Assembly (NCBI RefSeq): GCF_000024165.1
Contig: NC_013194.1
Span: forward strand, 1,178,001-1,242,000
Source of the DNA: Accumulibacter phosphatis
GTDB lineage: Bacteria; Pseudomonadota; Gammaproteobacteria; Burkholderiales; Rhodocyclaceae
Length of the DNA: 64,000 nucleotides
Direction: 5' to 3'
This document shows positions 17,231 through 25,988 of this stretch, piece by piece. A program made the position numbers and the translations under genes. The number at the start of each line of letters is the position of its first letter. The stretch's first letter is position 1. The notes beneath the pieces were generated by a model. The model searched no databases and was not told the DNA's origin. It saw only the letters and a program-made list of their open reading frames with translations.

Positions 17231-19252
17231 ATGCAAACCCTGTTCGCTCCCGCCATCGCGCTGCTCAACCGCCTCGGCTACACGAAGAAGTTTGCCATCA
17301 TGGGGGCGCTCGCGCTGGTGGCCATCGCCGTGCTGCTGGCTGGCCTGTACCAGAGCCTGCACCGGGTGATCGACAGTTCGCAGCAGGAACTGGCCGGTCT
17401 CGAGGTGCTCCAGCCGATCGGTCGCCTGATTCAGCACCTGCAGGTGCATCGCGGCCTGTCGTCGGGCGTGTTGAATGGCAACGACGAGATGCAGGACAAG
17501 CGTGCTGCTCGCGAAAAGCAGGTGAGCGAGGCCTTCCAGGCGCTGGCGGCGAGATTGGCGCCCGAACTGGCCGCCGGCGAGGCGTGGAAGACGCTTGTCG
17601 CGGGTTGGGCGGCGATCGAGAAGGACGGCCTGGAGCTCATTGCGCGCGAGAACTTTCTCGCCCACAGTCGCCTGATCGAGGAATTGCTGGCCTTGCAGCG
17701 TAGCGTCGCCGATCACTACTCGCTGACCAATGATCCCGACATCGCCTCGACTTACCTGATCGATACCGCCGTCGAGAAGCTGCCGCTGGCGATCGAGAGC
17801 ATGGGCCAGTTGCGGGCGCTGGGAACCGGGGTGCTGACCAGGAAGCAGCCGCTGGCGCTTTCGCAACAGGTCGAGTTCACGGTCTTGCTGGCCGGACTCA
17901 ACTCGGCTGTCGGCAGTCTGCAGCGCAACGTCGAGAAAACCGCGCGCCACAACCAGGGCCGGCAGTCGGCGCTCGACGCTTCGGTCAAGGATCTGCGCAC
18001 GGCCGCCGACAAGGTCGGCGAGTTGGTGAACCAGGATATTCTTTCGGGTACCTACGCGACGCTTCCCGATGACTACTTCGCGCTGACCACGACGTCGGTC
18101 GACAAGGGTTACAAGGAGTTGTTCGAGAGCCTGTTCCCGATCCTCGAACAACTACTGCAGCAGCGGGTCGACCGAGCAGAGCGAAACCTCAACCTGAGTG
18201 TCGCCACAGCCAGCGCGATCCTGCTGATCTATGCCTATGTCTCGATCGCTCTGTACTACGCAACGCTCGGCAGTATCGACCAGTTGGCCGCGAAGGCGCG
18301 AACCATCGCCACAGGCGACCTGAGCGTGCGCGTCGATCTGGGCACCCGCGACGAACTGATGCTGGTCGGCGATAGTCTCAACGAGATGGTGGCGGCGTTC
18401 CGCGATCTGCTCCAGAAAGTGCAGCGTAGCGCCAACGAAGTCCTCGGCGCGACGCAGAAACTTGCCGCTTCGGCGGCGCGTGTCAAGCAGGGCAGCGAGC
18501 AGCAGAGCGAGGCCGCATCGACGATGGCGGCGGCCGTCGAGGAAATGACCACGGGGATCGATGACGTCTCGGCCAACGCACAGGACGCCGACCGGATCGC
18601 CGCGCGCGCCGGCGAATTGTCGGCCGACGGTAGCCGCGTGGTCGGCGACGTCGTCCAGGCGATCGAGCGGATTGCCGAGGTGGTGCATCAGTCGGCGTCC
18701 ATCGTCGCCGACCTGGGGACGCGCTCGGAACGGATTTCGGCGATCGTCAACGTGATCCGGGAGATCGCCGATCAGACCAACCTGCTGGCGCTGAACGCGG
18801 CGATCGAGGCGGCGCGCGCCGGCGAGGCGGGGCGCGGCTTCGCCGTGGTGGCCGACGAGGTGAGAAAGTTGGCTGAACGGACCAGCCGGTCGACGAACGA
18901 GATCGCGGAGATGATCGAGGCGATCCAGGGCGGTACGCGGGCGGCGGTGGCAAGCATGAATGTCGGCGTCGGCCGTGTCGGCGAGGGCGTCACTCTGGCC
19001 ACGCAGGCCGGTCGATCACTGGCCGAAATCGGCGGCAACGCGCAGCAGGTTGTCGAGCGGGTGGCCCAGATCTCGCATGCTTTGCGCGAGCAGAGCGCGG
19101 CGAGCAGCGAGATCGCCCGCAATGTCGAGAGAGTCGCCCACATGGCCAGCGAGAACTCGGCGGCGGTCGCCGGCAATGCCGCGACGGCGAGGCAACTCGA
19201 CAGCCTTGCGCAAGGTCTCGAGGCGGAGGCGAACCGCTTCAGACTCGGCTGA
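17231..19252 (+). CDS. methyl-accepting chemotaxis protein
   Basis: A 673-residue chemoreceptor. GGAGGAG precedes the chosen ATG at 17231. Transmembrane segment 1 is at about residues 21-42 and segment 2 at about 325-350. Between them lies a helical periplasmic sensor with a nitrate/nitrite-sensor (NIT)-like HRGLSSGVLNG near residue 77. HAMP follows, then the signalling domain with the highly conserved hairpin tip (EIADQTNLLALNAAIEAARA). There is no CheR/CheB-tethering pentapeptide at the C-terminus. The last about 90 nt are repeated at 23091-23182, part of the larger duplication described separately. Confidence 0.93.
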   Translation: MQTLFAPAIALLNRLGYTKKFAIMGALALVAIAVLLAGLYQSLHRVIDSSQQELAGLEVLQPIGRLIQHLQVHRGLSSGVLNGNDEMQDKRAAREKQVSEAFQALAARLAPELAAGEAWKTLVAGWAAIEKDGLELIARENFLAHSRLIEELLALQRSVADHYSLTNDPDIASTYLIDTAVEKLPLAIESMGQLRALGTGVLTRKQPLALSQQVEFTVLLAGLNSAVGSLQRNVEKTARHNQGRQSALDASVKDLRTAADKVGELVNQDILSGTYATLPDDYFALTTTSVDKGYKELFESLFPILEQLLQQRVDRAERNLNLSVATASAILLIYAYVSIALYYATLGSIDQLAAKARTIATGDLSVRVDLGTRDELMLVGDSLNEMVAAFRDLLQKVQRSANEVLGATQKLAASAARVKQGSEQQSEAASTMAAAVEEMTTGIDDVSANAQDADRIAARAGELSADGSRVVGDVVQAIERIAEVVHQSASIVADLGTRSERISAIVNVIREIADQTNLLALNAAIEAARAGEAGRGFAVVADEVRKLAERTSRSTNEIAEMIEAIQGGTRAAVASMNVGVGRVGEGVTLATQAGRSLAEIGGNAQQVVERVAQISHALREQSAASSEIARNVERVAHMASENSAAVAGNAATARQLDSLAQGLEAEANRFRLG

Positions 19253-20202
19253 AGCGCCCGGCGCGCCGGGTCCGGCACGCGGACCAGCGAACCAGGCCGC
19301 ACGTGCTCGATGCTGGTCAGCGCGTCGTCAGGCGCCTGCATGGCGCCTGCTCGCGCTGACCGGCGACGATCGCCCCAGCAGGACTACGCCGGCACGAGCC
19401 GCCATCGTCGAGGCGGTTTTCAGGTCTAATGCGGAATGCGCACCGGTATTGTCGCCTTCGCTCTCGGTGTCGGCTTTCTGCAGACGCAGGAGACTCTGCC
19501 GGCCTGGTCGCCCGTCGTGGGCGCGCTGGTCGCCGCGCTCTCGTTCCTGCTCTGGCAGGCACGCCGGCAGGATGCCATCAATCGCTCCGTATCGCTGTTC
19601 GCCTGCGCACTGCTGGGTTTCTCGTGGGCGGCGCTGTTTGCCGACCAGCGCTTGCAGGACCACCTGCCGGAGGCGTGGGAGGGCCGTGATGTCGATGTCG
19701 TCGGGGTGGTCGCTACCCTGCCGCAGGGCTTCGAGCGCGGCGAGCGTTTCTCTTTCGATGTCGAGTCGGTGCTGACGCCGGGCGCGCAACTGCCGCAGCG
19801 GATCATGCTTTCCTGGTACCACTGCTGGCTGGAAGACGAGTGGCGCGATGGACTGGCGATTCGCCCGGGTGAGCGCTGGCGTTTCACGGTTCGTCTGAAG
19901 CGTCCGCACGGCAACGCCAATCCGCATGGCTTCGACTACGAGGCCTGGCTCTTCGAGCGCGGACTGCGGGCCACCGGCTACGTGCGTCCGCGCGCCGATG
20001 CGCAGCGCCTGGACGACTTCGTCTGGCGGCCCGGCTACGCGATCGAGCGCCTGCGTGAGGGGGTTCGCCGATCCTTCCTTGAAGTCCTGCCCGATGCTCC
20101 CTATGCGGGAGTTCTCGTGGCGCTGGCGATCGGCGACCAGCAGGCCATTCCCATAGACCAGTGGCGTCTGTTCCGACAGACGGGCGTGACGCACCTGATG
20201 TC
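19161..20202. repeat. copy A of the 1.04-kb duplication (chemoreceptor 3' end + comEC 5' third)
   Basis: This segment aligns without gaps to 23091-24132. By hand count there are about 38 mismatches in 1042 positions. About 16 fall in the roughly 170 nt between the two genes, and the rest are mostly at third codon positions of comEC. The left edge lies in the tail of the chemoreceptor gene. The right edge is abrupt: after GCACCTGATGTC this copy turns into foreign sequence, while copy B continues as comEC. Confidence 0.95.
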
Positions 20203-20269
20203 AATATGGAGACAACCAAGACAAACTATTTTCGAGCAGCACTTTCTATGGGCGGCATACCTTCGGTGA
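19436..20269 (+). pseudogene. truncated comEC (first copy)
   Basis: This encodes about the first 255 residues of ComEC: the N-terminal membrane segments, the DUF4131-like domain, and the start of the competence domain up to the motif VTHLMS. It then runs 22 residues into unrelated sequence (from SIWRQPRQ) and stops. The second copy at 23366 supplies the intact gene. Most changes between the two copies are synonymous. The fragment therefore either came from a related strain's functional allele or was once under selection. It lacks the channel core and the metallo-beta-lactamase domain, so it should not act in DNA uptake. Confidence 0.9.
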
Positions 20270-20367
20270 TATTCATTGCACCTGGTGAAACGTCATTTCA
20301 CAGGCTGAAAGGCTGGCAGGTCAGTGACCTGACAGCCTATGTACACCGACCACAAGATGGTATCTAA
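20206..20367 (+). CDS. small unrecognised gene of the comEC insert (gene 1)
   Basis: A 53-residue open frame beginning METTKTNYF and ending HRPQDGI. It starts three bases after the point where comEC homology ends. Base composition is visibly lower in GC than the flanks. It overlaps the next gene's likely start (20357) by 11 nt, as in compact phage or plasmid operons. I do not recognise it. There is no strong ribosome-binding site, so it may itself be the 3' part of a longer gene cut at the duplication junction. Confidence 0.4.
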   Translation: METTKTNYFRAALSMGGIPSVIFIAPGETSFHRLKGWQVSDLTAYVHRPQDGI

Positions 20368-20806
20368 TACACTTGCGGCATATGTCGTGGCCATATTGGA
20401 GAGCAAGGTGAAAGGTACTATGGGAGTGTTCATCCTGGGTGAGACAGACTACGTTTCCTACCAGCACACGTTCAAGGAAGCGAAGGAATCAGCAGATCAC
20501 GGCGCATCATACATCGCGCAACACCTCAAGCGAGAGAGTGATCCAGTCAGCATTGTCGGCTTGATGCTTGACGCTGATTGGATGGCCACAGCAACCCACG
20601 AGCAGAAAGGCGTGATGGGCGGTATCATTTCTGGCATCTGCTGGGACACAGTGTTCCAGTCGCGAACCTATCATTCAGAGCAACACTCTCGCTTCAAGTC
20701 GCCGTGCTTCCTCTTCACCGCCTTCAAGCAAAATCTTGACGACGACGGCTATCGGTACTTCCTGCGATTGGTTGGAGTCGTTGAGTGGAAAGACCTTGGT
20801 TTAATG

Positions 20807-22216
20807 CATATCCTTATACACAACTCACCCCGGGGCCGCCTCACGCATGAACTGGAGACCGACGACGCAGTCCATGACGCGCTGCAACCCGATCCAGATG
20901 GTTTTGACTCCGGGCTCGCCGTCGCCTTTGCGCGCCAGGAAACCGCCGAGCATGGCCACCAATCGCAGGACCTGGTTGAGAGTTGGTGGGTCAGCCGGAG
21001 GTTTCTTTTTGTTGAGGAGATAGGCGGCATGCCATTCATCTTGGTCGAAGAACAAGTCGGCTGGCAAGTCTGGACAGGTCCGGCCGAATCGCATCAGCAT
21101 CGCAATGCGCCAGGAAACGATGAGGTACAGCGCGATGGCGCGTTGCAGGCCGTCGATCGTGCGCAATTGCAGGGACTCGATCCGGCAGCCGTTCTTGAGG
21201 ATGTGGAAGAGGATCTCGATCTCCCAGCGCGCGCGATACCAGTCAATCAGCTCCGCCACCTCGGCGAGCGTCTCGGCGGTGCGATTGGTCAGCAGGCGCC
21301 ACTCAACCGGGGTGCTGCCGGCAGGGGGGTCGATCTCCTTGGCTACCACACAGGTAGCTCGGATCGTTTTGTTCTTGCCATGCGGAAGATCGACGACGCG
21401 CGCCCAAAGTTGCTGGCGCACTACGCGAGCCTTCTGGCCATGTCTCGCCGGCAGGGTGAAAGAGATTCCGCCGAGTTCCTCACCAGACGTCACCGTTTGC
21501 CACAGCTTCTGGCCGTCGGGCAGCGCTCGATCGTGCTGGGCACGCAGCAACCAGTCGGCCGGGGTCTCCAATTCGCCGGCACGGGCCATCAGTTCGATCA
21601 TGTCGGACTCGCGGTCGGCGACGTAGACCAGCCGGGTGTCCGGCAACTCCGCCGCCAACTCGGCCACTCGTTCATAGCCCTCGACCCAGCGCGTGCTCTC
21701 TTTGATCCCTGGGCGCTGGCCGTTGGCGTCTTTCGGCTCGCGCGCCCACATCCACGCATCCAGAACCCCCAAGGGCTCGCGATCCGTACTCACTGCGTAC
21801 GTCGGATGCACGTACAGACCGCGCTGAGCTTCATAGCTCAATGGGCCCAAGCCGTCGATGCTTTGCCCGTTGAAGTCCAGTTCGGTCGTGTCCTGCAGCA
21901 TCAGCACGACCTTGTGGCAGGCGATCCGCGTCCGCGAGCACGACCAATGAGGTCTCAGGATGCCCTCCCACGTGACGGCATCATTGTCCAGGAAGCGGTA
22001 GGCCGCAATCGTCTCCGACCAGCCCGAACACGCCGACGGGATACTCAGTGTCGGTTTGGCCGCCAGCGTGTCCAACAACGTGATCGCTCGCTTGTTCAGT
22101 CGTCGGTCCCCCAAGTCAAGTTCCTTCAGCTCCTCCCCAGCCCAGCCCATTCTGCCACCTTCTCAAAAAAAATCGGCAGCTTACAACGAGATGCTAAAGT
22201 TGTGTATAAGGATATG
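20807..22216 (-). mobile_element. complete IS4/Tn5-type insertion sequence, 1410 bp
   Basis: The ends are perfect 19-bp inverted repeats: CATATCCTTATACACAACT on the left, and its exact reverse complement ending at 22216 on the right. The 9-bp direct repeat GGTTTAATG flanks it (20798-20806 and 22217-22225), the target duplication expected for this family. It carries one intact transposase on the minus strand. The perfect ends, intact gene and identical target copies suggest a recent insertion. Confidence 0.95.
20825..22150 (-). CDS. IS4-family (Tn5-like) transposase
   Basis: A 441-residue transposase. It opens GWAGEELKELDLGDRRLNKR, as in Tn5-like transposases. The DDE core carries the IS4 YREK signature Y(2)R(3)E(6)K in WYRARWEIEILFHILKNG. 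The final region matches the Tn5 dimerisation domain in style. The frame is unbroken and fills the element between the inverted repeats, so it is probably functional. Confidence 0.93.
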   Translation of the reverse strand: MGWAGEELKELDLGDRRLNKRAITLLDTLAAKPTLSIPSACSGWSETIAAYRFLDNDAVTWEGILRPHWSCSRTRIACHKVVLMLQDTTELDFNGQSIDGLGPLSYEAQRGLYVHPTYAVSTDREPLGVLDAWMWAREPKDANGQRPGIKESTRWVEGYERVAELAAELPDTRLVYVADRESDMIELMARAGELETPADWLLRAQHDRALPDGQKLWQTVTSGEELGGISFTLPARHGQKARVVRQQLWARVVDLPHGKNKTIRATCVVAKEIDPPAGSTPVEWRLLTNRTAETLAEVAELIDWYRARWEIEILFHILKNGCRIESLQLRTIDGLQRAIALYLIVSWRIAMLMRFGRTCPDLPADLFFDQDEWHAAYLLNKKKPPADPPTLNQVLRLVAMLGGFLARKGDGEPGVKTIWIGLQRVMDCVVGLQFMREAAPG

Positions 22217-22321
22217 GGTTTAATGTGCCTTGAGACCATCCAGGCATTCAGGCTCGTGCAAGCGCAGAATCCGCTTGTCTACGCAGCTGATTCGGCTTGC
22301 AACGCCCTTTAGGAGAATGAG

Positions 22322-22630
22322 ATGGAAACGTATGAAGAAATGTATAACAGGTTGAAGGATGATTTCACGCTCGTGATGGATTATACCACATACGAACCGC
22401 CCACAAATCATCGTTTCAAGGTGGTTGTATATGACGTGAGGTATTACGACAACGAGGACACTCGCCTGATTGCCGAGGACTTCGTGGATTACTTCGATGA
22501 GTATAATCAAAATGGTAAGAAGGCGTTCGAGAATGATGAGCAAGCGCGAGAGCACTTCTTGCAGAAGGCACACCAGGCTATGGGCTGGAACATCGCTGAT
22601 TGTCGGGTGTTGATTACCATAGAAAGTTAA
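22322..22630 (+). CDS. small acidic unrecognised gene of the comEC insert (gene 3)
   Basis: A 102-residue acidic, tyrosine-rich protein (METYEEMYNRLKDDF ... MGWNIADCRVLITIES) without membrane segment or signal peptide. It has a good ribosome-binding site (AGGAG at about 22311) overlapping the stop of gene 2, so it belongs to the same operon. Base composition is low in GC compared with the chromosome. I do not recognise the family. Size, acidity and context resemble phage or plasmid accessory proteins, but no function can be read from the sequence. Confidence 0.6.
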   Translation: METYEEMYNRLKDDFTLVMDYTTYEPPTNHRFKVVVYDVRYYDNEDTRLIAEDFVDYFDEYNQNGKKAFENDEQAREHFLQKAHQAMGWNIADCRVLITIES

Positions 22631-22756
22631 AGTTTTTTCACCCGAGCAGTTTCTTTTACCGACCGACGAACCCAGCGGCCACGTTATATGCACTGGCGGA
22701 GCAGGGTGTCGGCACTATGCGATTTGCAGTAATGCGCGCAGAAAAGGGGCCCGCGC

Positions 22757-22783
22757 AGAAAAGGGACCAGGCTCACGATTCCA
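22757..22783 (+). repeat. RAYT-end-like motif, left of the gene 2 relic
   Basis: AAAGGGACCAGGCTCACGATT is close to the end motif of the RAYT element at 26650 (AAAGGGGCCAGACTCACAAT). It directly precedes the point where similarity to gene 2 begins. A second, partial AAAAGGGGCC lies just upstream (22742). Confidence 0.6.
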
Positions 22784-23068
22784 TTCAAGCAAGAGCGCGA
22801 TCCAGTCAGTTTCGTCGACCTGATGCTCGGCGCGGATTGGATGACGACAGCCAACGACCACCAGAAAGGCGTGATGGGCGGTATCATCTCGGGCATCTGT
22901 TGGGCCACGGCGTTCCAGTCGCGGACCTGCCATTCAGAGCAGCACTCCCGCGTTCGATCAGCTTGCTTTCTCTTCGCGTCGTTCAAGCAGAGCCCCGACG
23001 ACGACGGCTATCGGTAGTTTCTGCGAATGGTTGGCGTCGTGGACTGGAAAGAGCTTGTGCTAAATTGA
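22784..23068 (+). pseudogene. diverged, broken second copy of gene 2
   Basis: The translation FKQERDPVSFVDLMLGADWM ... GYR stop FLRMVGVVDWKEL matches residues about 60-150 of gene 2, with roughly 70% identity by eye and no gaps. A TAG at 23015-23017 replaces the Tyr codon found in gene 2. Many differences are at third positions, so the copies diverged as functional genes before this one decayed. Its 5' end is cut by an RAYT-end-like motif, and its 3' end runs into another (from 23063), next to copy B of the duplication. Confidence 0.75.
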
Positions 23069-23080
23069 GACTGGTTTTTT
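23063..23080 (-). repeat. RAYT-end-like motif, right of the gene 2 relic
   Basis: AAATTGAGACTGGTTTTT resembles the right end of the RAYT element (AAATTGAGCCTGGCCCCTTT at 27420) in the same orientation. Together with the left motif at 22757 it brackets the gene 2 relic. The match is imperfect and could be chance. Confidence 0.4.
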
Positions 23081-23090
23081 TGTAGTTTGG

Positions 23091-24132
23091 CGGCGGTCGC
23101 CGGCAATGCCGCGACGGCGAGGCAACTCGACAGCCTTGCGCAAGGTCTCGAGGCGGAGGCGAACCGCTTCAGACTCGGCTGAAGCGGTCTGCGCGCCGGG
23201 TCCGGCGAGCAGACCAGAGAGGCAGGCCGCACGTGCTCGATGCTGGTCAGCGCGTCGTCCGGCGCCTGCATGGCGCCTGCTCGCGCTGACCGGTGACGAT
23301 CACCCCAGCAGGATTACGCCAGGACGACCCGCCATCGTCGAGGCGGTTTTCAGGTCTAATGCGGAATGCGCACCGGTATTGTCGCCTTCGCTCTCGGTGT
23401 CGGCTTTCTGCAGACGCAGGAGACTCTGCCGGCCTGGTCGCCCGTCGTGGGCGCGCTGGTCGCCGCGCTCTCGTTCCTGCTCTGGCAGGCACGCCGGCAG
23501 GATGCCATCAATCGCTCCGTATCGCTGTTCGCCTGCGCATTGCTGGGTTTCTCGTGGGCGGCGCTTTTCGCCGACCAGCGCTTGCAGGACCACCTGCCGG
23601 AGGCGTGGGAGGGCCGTGATGTCGATGTCGTCGGGGTCGTCGCCACCCTGCCGCAGGGCTTCGAGCGCGGCGAGCGCTTCCCCTTCGATGTCGAGTCGGT
23701 GCTGACGCCGGGCGCGCAACTGCCGCGACGGATCATGCTTTCCTGGTATCACGGCTGGCTGGAAGACGAGTGGCGCGATGGACTGGCGATTCGCCCGGGT
23801 GAGCGCTGGCGTTTCACGGTTCGTCTGAAGCGTCCCCACGGCAACGCCAATCCGCATGGCTTCGACTACGAGGCCTGGCTCTTCGAGCGCGGACTGCGGG
23901 CCACCGGCTACGTGCGTCCACGCGCCGATGCGCAGCGCCTGGACGACTTCGTCTGGCGGCCCGGCTACGCGATCGAGCGCCTGCGTGAGGGGGTTCGCCG
24001 ATCCTTCCTTGAGGTCCTGCCCGATGCTCCCTATGCGGGAGTTCTCGTCGCCCTGGCGATCGGCGACCAACAGGCCATTCCCACAGACCAGTGGCGTCTG
24101 TTCCGGCAGACCGGTGTGACGCACCTGATGTC
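23091..24132. repeat. copy B of the 1.04-kb duplication
   Basis: This is the gap-free partner of 19161-20202 (same offset of 3930 throughout). It begins with the last about 90 nt of the chemoreceptor gene, out of context, and continues through the intergenic spacer into the intact comEC. The left junction follows TAGTTTGG at 23083-23090. Confidence 0.95.
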
Positions 24133-25684
24133 GATCTCTGGCCTGCATGTAACGATGGTGGCGGCGCTGTCCGCCGGCCTTGTCGGCTGGCTGTGGCGGC
24201 GCAGCGAGCGGCTGATGCTCTTCTTGCCGGCGCCGAAGGCGGCGACCGCTGCCGGCTGGCTGGCCGCTTTGGGCTATTCGCTGCTCGCCGGTTTTGCCGT
24301 GCCGACGCAGCGCACCCTGTACATGTTGAGCGTGGTGGCACTGGCCCTGTGGTCGGGTCGCAATCTGGGGGTCAGCCGCAGTCTGTTGCTGGCGCTGCTG
24401 CTGGTGCTCCTGCTCGATCCGTGGGCGGTTTTGTCGCCGGGCTTCTGGCTCTCCTTCGCTGCCGTCGGGCTACTGTTCTTTGTTGGCACGGGACGCATCG
24501 GTGCCGCGCGTGGCTGGCGAGCCGCACTCGCGAACTGGGGCGCGACGCAGTGGGCGGTGACCGTCGGGACGCTGCCCTTGCTGCTCTTTCTGTTCCAGCA
24601 GTTTTCGCTGGTTTCGCCGCCGGCCAACGCGGTGGCGATCCCGCTGGTCAGCTTCGTGATTACGCCGCTGGCGCTGGTATTCGCGGTCATTCCCTGGCCG
24701 CTGCTGCTGCATTTCGATCACTGGCTGTTGGCCGGATTGATGCGCTTCCTCGAATGGCTGGCCGTCTGGCCGGTCTGGGAACAAGCGGCACCCCCTTTGG
24801 CCGCAACCCTGCTCGCCGTGCCGGGCGCCATCTGGCTGTTGCTGCCGCGCGGCTTCCCGGCGCGCTGGCTTGGCGTCTGCCTGCTGCTGCCGGCGCTGCT
24901 CTGGCCGGCGCCGCGGCCGGCGTTGGGTGATGCCTGGGTGGACGTGCTCGATGTCGGCCAGGGACTGGCAGTGGTCGTACGTACTGCCGAGCACACGCTG
25001 CTCTACGATACCGGGCCGCTGTACAGCGCCGAGTCCGACGCCGGTCAGCGCATCGTCGTGCCCTATCTGCGTGCCACCGGTGTCAGGGAGCTTGACACGC
25101 TGATCGTCACGCATCGCGACAAGGACCATTCCGGTGGCGTCGTCGCCGTACAGCAAGCCCTGCCGATCGCGCGCACGCTGTCGTCGGTTCCCGAACTCGT
25201 CGGTGAGCGCTGTGTTGCTGGTCAGGCCTGGGAGTGGGATGGCGTGCATTTCACGATCCTGCACCCACAGGCCGACGACTACGAGCGCAAGGCCGCCAAG
25301 ACCAACAACATGAGTTGTGTGCTGCGCATCGAAAATGCCTTCGGCAGCGTTCTGCTCACCTCCGACATCGAGGCGCGCGACGAGCAGGCGCTGCTGGCCC
25401 GGGCAGCAGACCAACTACGCAGCGACGTGCTGCTCGTCCCGCACCACGGTAGCGCCACGTCGTCGACGCCTGACTTCGTTGCTGCCGTCGCCGCGCGTGA
25501 CGTGATCATTCCGGTCGGCTACCGCAACCGCTTCCAGCATCCGCGGCCCGATGTCGTCGCACGCTACGCGGGCAGCCGGCTGTGGCGCAGCGATCGCGAT
25601 GGCGCGGTACGCATCGACCTGGCCAGCGGCCTCGCGTTGTCCTCCTATCGCGGCGAATATCGTCGGTACTGGCAGGGACGCTGA
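23366..25684 (+). CDS. comEC: DNA internalization-related competence protein ComEC/Rec2 (full-length copy)
   Basis: A 772-residue inner-membrane channel that takes up single-stranded DNA in natural transformation. It has N-terminal membrane segments and a DUF4131-like region (residues 1-180), then the competence domain with many helices (about 210-480, starting at THLMSISGLHVTMVAA). The C-terminal metallo-beta-lactamase-like domain (about 515-765) carries the metal motif THRDKDHSGG and PHHGSATSST. Length and motifs indicate an intact gene. Its upstream region is the duplicated spacer, shared with the truncated copy at 19436. Confidence 0.95.
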   Translation: MRTGIVAFALGVGFLQTQETLPAWSPVVGALVAALSFLLWQARRQDAINRSVSLFACALLGFSWAALFADQRLQDHLPEAWEGRDVDVVGVVATLPQGFERGERFPFDVESVLTPGAQLPRRIMLSWYHGWLEDEWRDGLAIRPGERWRFTVRLKRPHGNANPHGFDYEAWLFERGLRATGYVRPRADAQRLDDFVWRPGYAIERLREGVRRSFLEVLPDAPYAGVLVALAIGDQQAIPTDQWRLFRQTGVTHLMSISGLHVTMVAALSAGLVGWLWRRSERLMLFLPAPKAATAAGWLAALGYSLLAGFAVPTQRTLYMLSVVALALWSGRNLGVSRSLLLALLLVLLLDPWAVLSPGFWLSFAAVGLLFFVGTGRIGAARGWRAALANWGATQWAVTVGTLPLLLFLFQQFSLVSPPANAVAIPLVSFVITPLALVFAVIPWPLLLHFDHWLLAGLMRFLEWLAVWPVWEQAAPPLAATLLAVPGAIWLLLPRGFPARWLGVCLLLPALLWPAPRPALGDAWVDVLDVGQGLAVVVRTAEHTLLYDTGPLYSAESDAGQRIVVPYLRATGVRELDTLIVTHRDKDHSGGVVAVQQALPIARTLSSVPELVGERCVAGQAWEWDGVHFTILHPQADDYERKAAKTNNMSCVLRIENAFGSVLLTSDIEARDEQALLARAADQLRSDVLLVPHHGSATSSTPDFVAAVAARDVIIPVGYRNRFQHPRPDVVARYAGSRLWRSDRDGAVRIDLASGLALSSYRGEYRRYWQGR

Positions 25685-25988
25685 AACGCTGGGCAGTGGT
25701 CTGCCCTGTATTCCTCGCTCTGCCCTTCGCGCCTGTTTGGCCGCTATTGCAGACACGCGTGTCACTCAGGCTTGGCCTTCGCGCAGTAACAAACGTTAGC
25801 CAGATCGGCAAAGTCGTCATCTTGGGTCCACACGTTCGAAACGCAATCGAAGTCGATGCCTTCGGTGGTCTTTGGTGCTGAAAGTTTGGTGGACCATGCT
25901 GCGGCCGCACCCCAAAGGGGCCAGACTCACAATTCCACTCGTCCTCTCTTGAACAGGGCGGGCATTGCGGTGTTGCGGTTGGGATGGG
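25685..25988. other. decayed end of the integron array
   Basis: No intact gene. The stretch holds an exact 30-bp copy of the RAYT end motif (listed separately). On the minus strand there is a short open tail (VWTQDDDFADL) that resembles the end of a small PIN-like/DUF5615 protein but is too short to call. An attC-like box follows at 25989. Confidence 0.4.
25908..25937 (+). repeat. solo copy of the RAYT end motif (30 bp)
   Basis: Identical over 30 bp to 26644-26673, the left end of the RAYT element; the core is CCCCAAAGGGGCCAGACTCA. No transposase is attached here, as expected for a dispersed REP-like element mobilised by a RAYT. Confidence 0.8.

Larger units (their letters stand above)
20357..22312 (+). 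pseudogene. unrecognised gene of the comEC insert (gene 2), split by an IS4-type element
   Basis: Removing the insertion sequence (20807-22216) and one 9-nt target copy restores a 178-codon frame. It runs MVSNTLAAYVVAILE ... DLGLM, then CLETIQAFRLVQAQN ... SACNAL, stop at 22310. Distinctive stretches are LDADWMATATHEQKGVMGG and HSEQHSRF. I recognise no family or catalytic motif. The inserted length is a multiple of three and happens to be open in this frame, so naive gene finders will report a 650-residue chimera. A diverged second copy of the central 90 codons lies at 22784-23068. An alternative start is 20339. Confidence 0.6.

Noticed and set aside
20339..22312. 657-codon open frame across the comEC insert
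   Set aside because: It is gene 2 read through the antisense strand of the IS; IS ends and the target duplication are exact, so the middle is not coding in this direction.
25740..25910. Minus-strand open tail VWTQDDDFADL resembling a PIN-like/DUF5615 toxin end
   Set aside because: Too short and without a start or metal-site context; may be chance.
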